Positions 7,655-14,457 are shown, counted from the stretch's first letter. The stretch is DNA of 39,940 nt from a bacterium (GCA_030647265.1 JAUSJM010000023.1:1-39940); one strand, 5' to 3'. Notes: generated from the letters alone by a model not told the origin. Translations and numbers: made by a program.

Positions 7655-8082
7655 AGGGTATTTTTATACTCTTTAAAAATTTGGAGGAATTCCTCTGCAG
7701 TAACAACCTTTACTCCCTCATATTCTTTCAGATCTAGTAAGTCCCTATCGGCACTTACCAGATAATGAGCACCAGCAGTTTTGGCAGTTGCCAAGAATTT
7801 ATCATCTTTTATGTCCCTTGATACTGCCGGAACATCAGAAATCTCCACTGTTTCCGCTTCAGTTATAATCTCAATCATTCTTCTTTTATCTAATCCTTCC
7901 AGACTATGAAAAAGAGAGGTAATTTCAGGACGTTGTAAGACCTCAAAAACTTCCTGTAGGGTTAACTGAGAAACAAAGAGTCGATAATGATCAGAATGTT
8001 GAAAAATAATTTTTCCCCACCAGCTGTAGGGATTAATAAGGCTTCTGACAAACACAACAGTATCAAAGACGACTTTTAGCAT
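7651..8082 (-). CDS. PIN-domain RNase, toxin type
   Basis: This 143-residue PIN protein shows VVFDTVVFVRSLINP at the N-terminus with the first metal-binding Asp (7), the LQEVFEVL glutamate, DIKDDKFLATAKTAGAHYLVSADRDLLDL with the later acidic residues, and a final VVTAEEFL. This matches the putative toxin group of the PIN family, metal-dependent single-strand RNases. Its start lies inside the end of the MmyB-like gene (20 nt overlap), so the two are translated together. No small antitoxin of the usual types is next to it, which makes the MmyB-like protein the candidate partner. Confidence 0.87.
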   Translation of the reverse strand: MLKVVFDTVVFVRSLINPYSWWGKIIFQHSDHYRLFVSQLTLQEVFEVLQRPEITSLFHSLEGLDKRRMIEIITEAETVEISDVPAVSRDIKDDKFLATAKTAGAHYLVSADRDLLDLKEYEGVKVVTAEEFLQIFKEYKNTL

Positions 8083-8998
8083 GTTGTGCGCGGACAGCTT
8101 TTACTGCCTTTTTAATGGCAGTGTTTATCTTTTTCTCGTCATAACCTGCATTCTTAACCTCTTTCCTTACTGGCGCAAAGACATCATAAAATTCTTTCAC
8201 CCAAGAAGATCCTCCCACTACATTCATCCCATCGGCCGGTAAATACAAAACTACTTGAAATCTGGGATCAGAGATATGCCTGGAGGTAAAGATGTGATAA
8301 TGGAACTCCTTTTTCTCTTTTCCTAACCATTTAACTACCTTGTATTCATAATCCAGCAGTTTTTTATGGTAATCCTCAACCTTCACTTCCTTCCACAACC
8401 TTAAAAATTCCGGGTTTTGCATCAGCCCTCTAATTAGTCTGTCATACCATGACTCATTTTCCCTCCCTTTTTGTTCTACCTTAAATTGAGCAGTCTGGGC
8501 AAAGGAGAAAGGCTTTAAGTGATTCTTATCATCACCTTTAAAGATATCCACCGGAACCATTTCTTTAGGAGCAAAGGCAAATTCTAAAAGATTTGGCTTT
8601 TGATCTAGCAAGCTCTTTTTTAATTGGGGAGGGAGTTTAAATATCTCTATAGTTTTATCATTTGAGTACAACAATCTCCAGGAAAAGTCTATCAGGTAAG
8701 CTGGGTGAGGCCAGTTCTCTATTCTAAGCTTATTTTCCTGGATGGCTTTTTTAACCTCCTCCTCGGTAGGTAAATAATTTCCTACATCCAAAAACTCTGC
8801 TTTTTCCTCTCCATTTAAGCCCAAAGCAGCAAAGAGCCTCTCAACAGTTTTTCTGGTAGGCTTTCCTACTCTTCCCTGTTCAATCCTCGATAACCGGCTG
8901 GTTTCCTTCCACCCCATCTTTAAAGAGACTTCCAGTTGTGAAAGCCTTTTTTTGATTCTATAATCTTTAATTAAACCTCCAATGGTAGCACTCGGCAT
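8063..8998 (-). CDS. XRE-family regulator with MmyB-like domain, coupled to the PIN gene
   Basis: This 311-residue protein has a helix-turn-helix at residues 5-60 (GGLIKDYRIKKRLSQLEVSL...RLSRIEQGRVGKPTRKTV) and an MmyB-like domain from about 80 to 265 (WPHPAYLIDFSWRLLYSND...HIFTSRHISDPRFQVVLYLPADG). The last 40 residues are basic and end in KAVKAVRAQHAKSRL. It is a paralogue of 1874-2677. GAGGT stands 6 nt before the ATG. The overlap with the PIN toxin suggests it serves as antitoxin and repressor, but no experiment on this pairing is known to me, so this is an inference. Confidence 0.83.
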   Translation of the reverse strand: MPSATIGGLIKDYRIKKRLSQLEVSLKMGWKETSRLSRIEQGRVGKPTRKTVERLFAALGLNGEEKAEFLDVGNYLPTEEEVKKAIQENKLRIENWPHPAYLIDFSWRLLYSNDKTIEIFKLPPQLKKSLLDQKPNLLEFAFAPKEMVPVDIFKGDDKNHLKPFSFAQTAQFKVEQKGRENESWYDRLIRGLMQNPEFLRLWKEVKVEDYHKKLLDYEYKVVKWLGKEKKEFHYHIFTSRHISDPRFQVVLYLPADGMNVVGGSSWVKEFYDVFAPVRKEVKNAGYDEKKINTAIKKAVKAVRAQHAKSRL

Positions 8999-9035
8999 CT
9001 TTTACCTCTACTTTAACATACAGTAAAACTTGGGA

Positions 9036-9041
9036 ATTATA
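9036..9041 (-). promoter_or_regulatory. Likely -10 box of the MmyB-PIN transcript
   Basis: A perfect TATAAT on the minus strand is followed by a leader of about 30 nt with GAGGT before the ATG. The matching -35 (TGGAGA at 17 nt) is weak and falls at the edge of a decayed MmyB gene piece. Confidence 0.4.
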
Positions 9042-9068
9042 CTACCCTTGAAGATTTATCTCCAGCCT

Positions 9069-9134
9069 TCTGATTGATAAATACAATATCACCTGGAATC
9101 TTTGGTCAGAGATTAGTCTGGAGGTAAAAATAAA
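9069..9134 (-). pseudogene. Relic of a third MmyB-like regulator gene
   Basis: Read on the minus strand this stretch encodes FIFTSRLISDQRFQVILYL. It aligns with HIFTSRHISDPRFQVVLYL of the intact gene at 8063-8998 (about 15 of 19 identical). Flanking codons do not continue the alignment and there is no start or helix-turn-helix, so it is a decayed 3' fragment. Confidence 0.75.
9094..9119 (+). repeat. 26-bp direct repeat, copy 1
   Basis: TGGAATCTTTGGTCAGAGAT... is identical over 26 nt to 10038-10063. It lies inside the MmyB relic, and the two copies bracket the AbiEii pair. Confidence 0.85.
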
Positions 9135-9140
9135 CAAGGA

Positions 9141-9803
9141 TTACTTTATAGCTTTACTTTTAAGTTTTGTCACTTCACTGAGCCAGAATTTTTCTAAATC
9201 TGAATAGGGTTGATCAATAAGCATTCTTGGGTAATCTTTAAGCTCATCTACCTGTAATAACTGTTGGGCCAGCTGAAGAGGGTCTATTGGTGTATCAAAC
9301 TTAATCCTAGCTTTTCTAAGTAGCTCCTCAAATAACCACTTTTTCTTTTTTAGTATTAAATACAAATCAATAAAATCCCTGCTCCTGGGCTTTTGATAAA
9401 TAGTAAACGTTTTATTAACTGCTATGTCTATTAGACTATCAATTCTGGCGTTATTAATAACTCTTGGCTGCTCAATATTAATAAATGGGTAGTAAGTAAA
9501 TTCTGTCTTTATGATCTCCCCATCAGTAAAGTGTAAAAAAAATAAGTTCCTATTAAAACTTTGTTGATAATCAATTTTTACGTAACCAGTCTGCCGTTGG
9601 ATTTTTTTAAGCACCACCCGGATGGCCATTGGATCTACTTCTTGGCTAGTAAAAAAGTCAAGATCTTCAGAGTAACGGTGGTGTAAGTAATACTCAGCAA
9701 GAGCAGTACCGCCAGACAGATAAAAATATTTTTTTATACCCTCTTGTTGAAATAAGAGTGTTAAAAGAAGTTGTTGTCTCGGAGTTAAGATTGTTTGTGC
9801 CAT
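9141..9803 (-). CDS. AbiEii/AbiGii-type nucleotidyltransferase toxin
   Basis: This protein of about 220 residues has YLSGGTALAEYYLHHRYSEDLDFF, the GG[ST]...DxD nucleotidyltransferase signature of the AbiEii family, and KPRSRDFIDLYLILKKK, the second conserved block. Known members transfer nucleotides, for instance to tRNA 3' ends, and stop growth when the antitoxin is lost. The track start is a TTG (9809); ATG at 9803 is preferred. It overlaps the small upstream gene by about 19 nt, in the usual toxin-antitoxin order. The two genes sit between two copies of a 26-bp repeat. Confidence 0.88.
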   Translation of the reverse strand: MAQTILTPRQQLLLTLLFQQEGIKKYFYLSGGTALAEYYLHHRYSEDLDFFTSQEVDPMAIRVVLKKIQRQTGYVKIDYQQSFNRNLFFLHFTDGEIIKTEFTYYPFINIEQPRVINNARIDSLIDIAVNKTFTIYQKPRSRDFIDLYLILKKKKWLFEELLRKARIKFDTPIDPLQLAQQLLQVDELKDYPRMLIDQPYSDLEKFWLSEVTKLKSKAIK

Positions 9804-9988
9804 AACCAAAACACTAATACTTTCCGGCGAGCTAAATCTATATCCAGCTCATGCCAATATTTCCTTAGTTCTTTCTCTTTAATTTTTTCACCATTAAGCC
9901 CAAAGTTAATCATTTGTTCCAATTTCCACTTGGTATATTTCCGGGAATCTTTTTTAAGTTCAGTAGTATCTATGTTCCAATTGTACAT
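9785..9988 (-). CDS. Small partner of the AbiEii-like toxin, probable antitoxin
   Basis: This is a 67-residue charged helical protein (MYNWNIDTTELKKDSRKYTK, later LEQMINFGLNGEKI and HELDIDLARRKVLVFWLW). I know of no named family, but small proteins with a similar INFGLxGEK segment often precede AbiEii genes in CPR genomes. The track gives ATG 10006 (73 residues). I prefer the ATG at 9988, because a perfect TATAAT (9998-10003) covers the upstream start and would begin transcription just before 9988. Overlap with the toxin gene suggests coupled translation. Confidence 0.68.
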   Translation of the reverse strand: MYNWNIDTTELKKDSRKYTKWKLEQMINFGLNGEKIKEKELRKYWHELDIDLARRKVLVFWLWHKQS

Positions 9989-9997
9989 TCCACCAAT

Positions 9998-10026
9998 ATT
10001 ATACATCTTTAGAGGGAATATTTCAG
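9998..10026 (-). promoter_or_regulatory. Promoter of the AbiEii pair
   Basis: Minus-strand CTGAAA (10021-10026), 17-nt spacer, TATAAT (9998-10003); the ATG at 9988 is 9 nt downstream of the -10 box. Confidence 0.5.
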
Positions 10027-10037
10027 ATGAGGCTTCT

Positions 10038-10063
10038 TGGAATCTTTGGTCAGAGATTAGTCT
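10038..10063 (+). repeat. 26-bp direct repeat, copy 2 (MmyB relic piece)
   Basis: Identical over 26 nt to 9094-9119. On the minus strand it encodes RLISDQRF, the same MmyB relic motif, and similarity ends sharply on both sides. Confidence 0.85.
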
Positions 10064-10071
10064 TCAGTAGA

Positions 10072-10470
10072 CTACTGAGTGTGGAGATTTGAAGAGTCTT
10101 TTAAGATTTCTGAGATTTTAGAGAGGGCCATCTGGGGAGTAAGGCCTGCTTTAGGCAGGTAACCTTTAGCTCCTAAACTTAAAGCTTCATTGACAAAATA
10201 ATCTTTATCCAGGACCGAAAGCATAATAGTAGGCCCATTGTAGTGTGTTGGCTGGGGCATAGTCTGAAGCTTTCTTAAAATTGACAGCCCATCTATTTTA
10301 GGCATCATGATATCTAAAAGGATTAAATTATAACCACCCTGTAAGATTTTAGTCAGTCCTTCCTGCCCGTCTGAAGCCAGATCCACTTCATACCCTGCCT
10401 TGGTAAGGAATCTTTGGTAAATATTCCTAATGTCCTGATCATCATCAACCAAAAGAATCCTATTACTCAT
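10072..10470 (-). CDS. REC-only response regulator, second copy
   Basis: This 132-residue receiver domain has no output domain. It shows RILLVDDDQDIRNIY with the acidic cluster, YNLILLDIMMPKIDG with the phospho-accepting Asp, TIMLSVLDKD with the switch Ser, and GAKGYLPKAG with the conserved Lys. It is about 75 percent identical by eye to the next gene at 10556 and comes from a tandem duplication. No histidine kinase is in the window, so it is an orphan that may pass phosphate on or act through protein contacts. Confidence 0.92.
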   Translation of the reverse strand: MSNRILLVDDDQDIRNIYQRFLTKAGYEVDLASDGQEGLTKILQGGYNLILLDIMMPKIDGLSILRKLQTMPQPTHYNGPTIMLSVLDKDYFVNEALSLGAKGYLPKAGLTPQMALSKISEILKDSSNLHTQ

Positions 10471-10502
10471 AGTCTTGGTATAACATGAAATAAGGCAGTT
10501 GT

Positions 10503-10558
10503 CAAAACCCTATTTTGGAACAAAACACTATTTTGGCTACAAAACACTATTTTGGCTA
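10503..10558. repeat. Triple 18-19-bp repeat between the two response regulators
   Basis: Units start at 10503, 10521 and 10540. Units 2 and 3 are identical (CAAAACACTATTTTGGCTA); unit 1 is degenerate. Each unit is itself a CAAAA...TTTTG inverted repeat. The last three bases of unit 3 are the stop codon of the upstream regulator gene. Confidence 0.8.
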
Positions 10559-10993
10559 AGAATCTTTTAAGAACTCTGAGATTTTGGAAAGGGCCTGGTC
10601 CGGAGTCATACCTGATTTAGCTAAATAACCTTTGGCCCCCAAGCCCAAAGCTTCCTTTACAATATAATCCTGATCCAAGGCGGAAAGAACAATGATAGGC
10701 CCGTTGTAGTGAGTTGGCTGGGGCCTAGTCTGAATCTTCCTTAAAATCCCCAAACCATCAATTTTAGGCAGCATGATATCTAAAAGAATTAAATCATAAC
10801 CTCCCTGGAGTATTTTAGCTAAACCTTCCTGACCATCTTGGGCCAGATCTACTTCATACCCTGCCTCAGTTAAAAACTCTCGATAAATATCCCTGGTATC
10901 AGAATCATCATCAATAAGAAGAACTTTGCCCGGGTAAGAACCTGGAGAGGCACTCATCCACTTAGGTATAGCACTAAGCAGGATGGTTGTCAA
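10556..10993 (-). CDS. REC-only response regulator, first copy
   Basis: A 145-residue receiver protein: KVLLIDDDSDTRDIYREFL, YDLILLDIMLPKIDG (phospho-Asp), IIVLSALDQD and GAKGYLAKSG (Lys) are all in place. An N-terminal extension of about 22 residues (MTTILLSAIPKWMSASPGSY) precedes the domain; an internal Met at 12 could also be the start. It follows the DksA/TraR-like gene by 6 nt, so it probably shares that transcript. Its paralogue lies directly downstream. Confidence 0.9.
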   Translation of the reverse strand: MTTILLSAIPKWMSASPGSYPGKVLLIDDDSDTRDIYREFLTEAGYEVDLAQDGQEGLAKILQGGYDLILLDIMLPKIDGLGILRKIQTRPQPTHYNGPIIVLSALDQDYIVKEALGLGAKGYLAKSGMTPDQALSKISEFLKDS

Positions 10994-10999
10994 AGAGGG

Positions 11000-11365
11000 C
11001 TATCTTTTTTTAGAAGAGGATTTAGAACAAGTGACACAAAGACCGGCGCTAGGCATAGCTTTTAACCTTTCGACCTCGATCTGTGCCCCACACTTCTCAC
11101 ACTTACCATAAGTTCCGTTCCGCAAACTCATTAAAGAGGTGGTTATTTTCTTGGAAAGACTTACTAAATCATTCTTCACTGCCACAGCCCGGGCATGGAC
11201 ATCAGCTTTCCAGGATTCTGTACCAGGTTCAGAAGGCTCAGCCACCACCTGGATCATCACCGGATCAGAATCCTCTAAATGCTTAATCTGCTTGGTAACT
11301 TGCTGTTGCTGACGAAGTAACAGCCTTTTTACTTTATTGATAGTTTGTTGGGGTAGGTTTAACAT
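11000..11365 (-). CDS. DksA/TraR-type C4 zinc-finger protein
   Basis: The 121-residue protein has a helical N-terminus (INKVKRLLLRQQQQVTKQIKHLE) and a C-terminal four-cysteine finger CEKCGAQIEVERLKAMPSAGLCVTCS, the DksA/TraR layout. DksA-type proteins enter the RNA polymerase secondary channel and modify initiation. This one lacks the DxxDxA acidic tip of E. coli DksA as far as I can see, so its effect on polymerase is open. The start overlaps the lgt gene end by 32 nt, and the response regulator follows after 6 nt. Confidence 0.85.
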   Translation of the reverse strand: MLNLPQQTINKVKRLLLRQQQQVTKQIKHLEDSDPVMIQVVAEPSEPGTESWKADVHARAVAVKNDLVSLSKKITTSLMSLRNGTYGKCEKCGAQIEVERLKAMPSAGLCVTCSKSSSKKR

Positions 11366-12278
11366 TGAGCTTCTTCCTTAAAATTTTTGGCCAGAGGGTA
11401 GATCTTTTAAAGAATCCCTGGAGCCAAAAAGTAAAGCCAACCCGGTAATTATAGCAACTTTTCTGAAAAGACAATAGTAGGGCTTTCCTTCTTTTGGAAG
11501 ACACCAAAAGAGAAAAAAGATACTGTAAATCCGCTTTAAAACTCCTTTTACCGCGGGTATAAAAAATTCCCGTTCCCAAAGTCATTACTGCCAGGGAAAA
11601 AAGGTGTCCGGAAAAAAGCCCGCCAAAGCTTACCCCCTCCCTGATATCCCCCCTGAAAAATTCCGTGATGAACTTTAATCCCCCTAAAAAGATCAAAGCT
11701 GAGGCCAGAATCCTCCCTTTAAAATGAAATCTTAAGGCCTGTTTTTTCAAAGAAAAGTAGAAGAGAAGAAGAATTAAGGCCTCAAGCAAAGCAATGGGGA
11801 ATCTTTTTCCTATCACTCCCACAACGGGCAAAGCCCAAGGTAAAGTGGAAACCCGGCCGTAGAAACACCCGCCCAGGAAACAGCCGATATCTCCCAAACT
11901 TGTAGCCAAAACCAGGCTCACCGCTGCAAAGTCCACTACCTGCCAAAAATGCAACCCAATCCGGGAAACATAAAGCCTGAAGGTGATAAGCCCCCCTGCG
12001 AGCCCTCCCCAAAAGGACATCCCGGGATACTTTTGGATTAAAAGCACCTGGGATAAATCGTAAAAAGAGCTTGCGTGAAACAAGACAAAAACCAATCTTG
12101 CCCCCAAAAGCCCTCCCACAAAAGTGAGAATTGCCAGATCAATCAGCTTTTCTTCCTCCAGCTCGTAAACCCGGCTAATCTGCCAGAAAACAAAGACGGC
12201 AAAGGCAAAGGCTATCACTAGCAGCAAACCAAAAGAGGAAATCGGCAAGGGACCCAGGGTTAATAAAACTGGATACAT
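11334..12278 (-). CDS. lgt: Prolipoprotein diacylglyceryl transferase family
   Basis: This 314-residue membrane protein has about seven hydrophobic segments in the first 240 residues. The Lgt signature region is LGDIGCFLGGCFYGRVSTLPWALPV, with GGLLGARLVFVLFH and KYPGMSFWGGLAGGL before it. Lgt attaches diacylglycerol to the lipobox cysteine of lipoproteins. The signature has Cys and Asp where E. coli has Asn-rich residues, a form seen in divergent Lgt homologues, so substrate is less certain. About 60 extra basic residues follow the last membrane helix and overlap the DksA-like gene. Confidence 0.82.
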   Translation of the reverse strand: MYPVLLTLGPLPISSFGLLLVIAFAFAVFVFWQISRVYELEEEKLIDLAILTFVGGLLGARLVFVLFHASSFYDLSQVLLIQKYPGMSFWGGLAGGLITFRLYVSRIGLHFWQVVDFAAVSLVLATSLGDIGCFLGGCFYGRVSTLPWALPVVGVIGKRFPIALLEALILLLFYFSLKKQALRFHFKGRILASALIFLGGLKFITEFFRGDIREGVSFGGLFSGHLFSLAVMTLGTGIFYTRGKRSFKADLQYLFSLLVSSKRRKALLLSFQKSCYNYRVGFTFWLQGFFKRSTLWPKILRKKLNVKPTPTNYQ

Positions 12279-12302
12279 AATCTTTTTCTAATATTACCAC
12301 AA

Positions 12303-12322
12303 CCTGCCTACAGGTAGGCGGG
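12303..12322. repeat. Hairpin in the lgt / membrane-protein divergent gap
   Basis: CCTGCCTAC-AG-GTAGGCGGG forms a 9-bp stem with one T-G pair and a 2-nt loop. It may be a dispersed REP-like hairpin or an operator between two divergent genes. Confidence 0.5.
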
Positions 12323-12369
12323 TTTGGACTGCCTCTTGCCAATGCTGCTATACTGTAAGTTAGCAAAAT

Positions 12370-12813
12370 ATGACCGCTACAGCACACGCACTGGTGGGAG
12401 GAGCTATTGCTGCCTCCGTCAAAGACCCCGCCCTGGGACTTTCACTTTCTGCCCTCTCTCATCCTCTTATGGATCTCATTCCCCACTGGGACTTTGCTTT
12501 GAACTGGAGATCAAAATCTAAGGTGAAGTTATTTTTGGAAGCAGTAGTTGATTTGGGAGGAGGAACACTCCTCTCTTACCTTTTATTTGGCAGGTTTATA
12601 GATATCCGGTATTTTTTAGCAGCAGTTTTGTTATCTGAGGTTTGGGACATAGCTGAAGCTCCTCATTGGTTTTTAAAGAAAAGTTTTCCCCCTTTCAGTT
12701 GGATTTATGCTGTCCAGTCCAGGTTTCACAGCAGAGCTAAACTACCTCTGGGGGGAATCACTCAAGCCCTGACAGTACTTTTCATTCTCCTGCTCATCAA
12801 GTTCCTGACATGA
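12370..12813 (+). CDS. Integral membrane protein, YdjM/DUF457-like putative metal-dependent hydrolase
   Basis: The 147-residue protein begins TATAHALVGGAIAASV and has SALSHPLMDLIPHWDF, the His/Asp pattern of the membrane-bound metal-dependent hydrolase group (HxxxG...H...D..PHxD). Three or four membrane helices can be seen (around 10-30, 60-85 and 125-147). A second polar segment (DIAEAPHWFLKK) might add metal ligands. The substrate is unknown. It is on the plus strand, divergent from lgt, and its stop overlaps the NUDIX start (ATGA). Confidence 0.65.
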   Translation: MTATAHALVGGAIAASVKDPALGLSLSALSHPLMDLIPHWDFALNWRSKSKVKLFLEAVVDLGGGTLLSYLLFGRFIDIRYFLAAVLLSEVWDIAEAPHWFLKKSFPPFSWIYAVQSRFHSRAKLPLGGITQALTVLFILLLIKFLT

Positions 12814-13250
12814 GCACCAAAGTAGAGAGTAGCCATGCTTTAGTGGTCCATAAAAACAAATTTCTTTTTCTTTTAAGGGATAACAAGCCTGAGATTACTT
12901 ATCCTAATTGCTGGAGCTTGCTGGGAGGAGGTGGAGAGGAAGGAGAAACACCGGAAGAAACTTTACTCCGGGAGCTTAAGGAAGAAGCCAATCTTGAGCC
13001 TCAAAACTTCCAACTTCTTTTTAAATTTTCCGATCGGGAAAAGTATCTTTATATTGTCTACCTTGAGAATGAGGAAGTTAAAAAAATAAAACTTGGCGAT
13101 GAGGGACAAAAACTGGACTTTTTTACCCTTGATGAATTAGATACTATTCCTCTCACCTTAGGCTTAAATAAATATCTGGAACGGTTTAAACCTTTTCTAA
13201 AGGGACTTTTATCTGGCCAAAACAACCCTCAATTTCCAGGATTTCCTTAA
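12810..13250 (+). CDS. NUDIX hydrolase
   Basis: A complete Nudix box is present: GGGGEEGETPEETLLRELKEEANL (G-x5-E-x7-RE-x2-EE). The fold spans the 146 residues, with strands HALVVHKNKFLFLLRD before and LYIVYLENEEVKKIKL after the box. NUDIX enzymes cleave nucleoside diphosphates linked to another group, often damaged or surplus nucleotides. The start overlaps the previous stop by 4 nt. The last 65 nt overlap, tail to tail, the Ham1-like gene on the other strand. Confidence 0.9.
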   Translation: MSTKVESSHALVVHKNKFLFLLRDNKPEITYPNCWSLLGGGGEEGETPEETLLRELKEEANLEPQNFQLLFKFSDREKYLYIVYLENEEVKKIKLGDEGQKLDFFTLDELDTIPLTLGLNKYLERFKPFLKGLLSGQNNPQFPGFP

Positions 13251-13857
13251 TGCTTTCTTGTAACTTCTTTTTTAGGGATTCTTGCTGTTTTTTAATTTCA
13301 TCCATCTCCTCTTTACTTAGCTCAGTATATCTTCGACCATATTGAGGATAAAACCAGACAAATCCCATCCAGGTATCAAGAGGAATATCCTCCTTCCCAA
13401 TCTCCTCAGCCACAAAACCTCTATCTACAATCTCCTCCCCTGACCAAATAACTTGGCCGTTTTTTGCTAAGACTAGGGCAAAGTGGTCTTCAGTTCTTCT
13501 TTCTTCACCTTCAAGTTCAGCCATCATCTCCATTAAAGTTGTCACTTTTTCCTTATCAGTTTTACCCTCACCGACTATCCTTTGGTTCCGCAATACATCC
13601 CACTTTTCCCCTAAGCCTGGAATATCGACTCCTCGATCTGAAGCCAGAACATACCAATCGGTTATCAAGGAAATCTCCCGAGCCTTTTTCTCAGCGTTCT
13701 CCAACAAAGTTTTTCCATCTTCCTCGACCCTTACTAAATCCTTCAGTTCCTCTATATGATGAGTTACAACATCAGGTAAACCCTCAAGGTACCAAATCAT
13801 TTCGGAAGCTTTAAATTTGTTCTTAGTAGCAATTAGGATATCCACAAGGAGAGTCAC
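13186..13857 (-). CDS. Ham1/RdgB-like non-canonical NTP pyrophosphatase, divergent
   Basis: The 223-residue protein opens with ILIATKNKFKASEM (the usual IxxATxNxxKxxE), has EEDGKTLLENAEKKAREI with the conserved Glu-Asn and LASDRGVDIPGLG, and near the end YTELSKEEMDEI. Ham1 enzymes remove ITP, XTP and similar bases from the pool. The DDSGL segment of the family is SDRGV here, and the SARY motif is replaced by KWDVLRNQRIVG, so the base pocket is changed. A long charged C-terminal tail of about 45 residues is unusual. The GTG start overlaps the efp stop by 4 nt (GTGA). Confidence 0.8.
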   Translation of the reverse strand: MTLLVDILIATKNKFKASEMIWYLEGLPDVVTHHIEELKDLVRVEEDGKTLLENAEKKAREISLITDWYVLASDRGVDIPGLGEKWDVLRNQRIVGEGKTDKEKVTTLMEMMAELEGEERRTEDHFALVLAKNGQVIWSGEEIVDRGFVAEEIGKEDIPLDTWMGFVWFYPQYGRRYTELSKEEMDEIKKQQESLKKKLQESIKEILEIEGCFGQIKVPLEKV

Positions 13858-14414
13858 TTAACTCTTTCTACATACTGACCTGTTCTGGTATCAATCTTCA
13901 CTTTATCCCCTACTTTCATAAACATGGGAACTTTGACTGCCAGACCATTATCCAAAACAGCATCCTTATAAACATTGGAGACAGTATTACCCTTTTCCCC
14001 CGGACCTGTCTCAGAGATGGTATAGATTAGGCTATTAGAGAGTTCCAAAGCTAAAGGTTGATCTTCAGCTACTACCAAATTTACCTCTAAACCTTCCTTT
14101 AAAAATTTAGCTTCATCACCTGCAAGCTCCAAAGTTAAGGGCAAAGTTTCAAAGCTTGTAGAATCCATAAAATAAAGACTTTCATCGTCCTTATATAAAT
14201 ACTGGGCTTTTCTCTTTTCTACATCAGCTTCTTCTACCCTGGCCCCGGTGATAAAGGATTTTTCTGTCATGGAACCTGTTTTTAAGTTCCTCACCTTAAC
14301 TTTTATAGTCCCACTGCCCCGACCCATCTTGATGTGTTCAAAGTTAACCACTTGTAGGATCTGTTTGTCCTCTTTAAAAACCGCCCCAGATCTCAGATCG
14401 TTCACATTTAACAT
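13854..14414 (-). CDS. efp: Translation elongation factor P
   Basis: The protein has 186 residues, the normal length, with the three EF-P domains. KOW-like domain 1 carries VVNFEHIKMGRGSGTIKVKV, the middle OB domain follows from about 65, and the end SNVYKDAVLDNGLAVKVPMFMKVGDKVKIDTRTGQYVERV is classic. EF-P relieves stalling at polyproline. The loop tip holds Arg32, not the Lys34 that EpmA modifies in E. coli; Arg32 is the type glycosylated by EarP in some bacteria. A Shine-Dalgarno (AAAGGAG) lies 11 nt upstream of the ATG. The Ham1-like gene is coupled downstream. Confidence 0.95.
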   Translation of the reverse strand: MLNVNDLRSGAVFKEDKQILQVVNFEHIKMGRGSGTIKVKVRNLKTGSMTEKSFITGARVEEADVEKRKAQYLYKDDESLYFMDSTSFETLPLTLELAGDEAKFLKEGLEVNLVVAEDQPLALELSNSLIYTISETGPGEKGNTVSNVYKDAVLDNGLAVKVPMFMKVGDKVKIDTRTGQYVERVK

Positions 14415-14457
14415 TGTTGGAAAAACTCCTTTACTAAAGATTTTATCAAAATTTCAA

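Noticed and set aside
9069-10063. Insertion sequence as the source of the 26-bp repeats
   Set aside because: No transposase and no terminal inverted repeats lie between the copies; the repeats are pieces of an MmyB gene.
9795-10070. Plus-strand ORF of 91 residues opposite the AbiEii partner
   Set aside because: Antisense to the better supported minus-strand gene; it also crosses the promoter and the 26-bp repeat.
10503-10558. The 18-19-bp triple repeat as a CRISPR array
   Set aside because: The units are direct neighbours with no spacers and no cas gene is present in the window.
11782-12387. Minus-strand ORFs 11782-12012 and 12175-12387, and plus-strand 12324-12521
   Set aside because: They lie in other frames of lgt and of the membrane protein gene, have no ribosome binding site and no family pattern.
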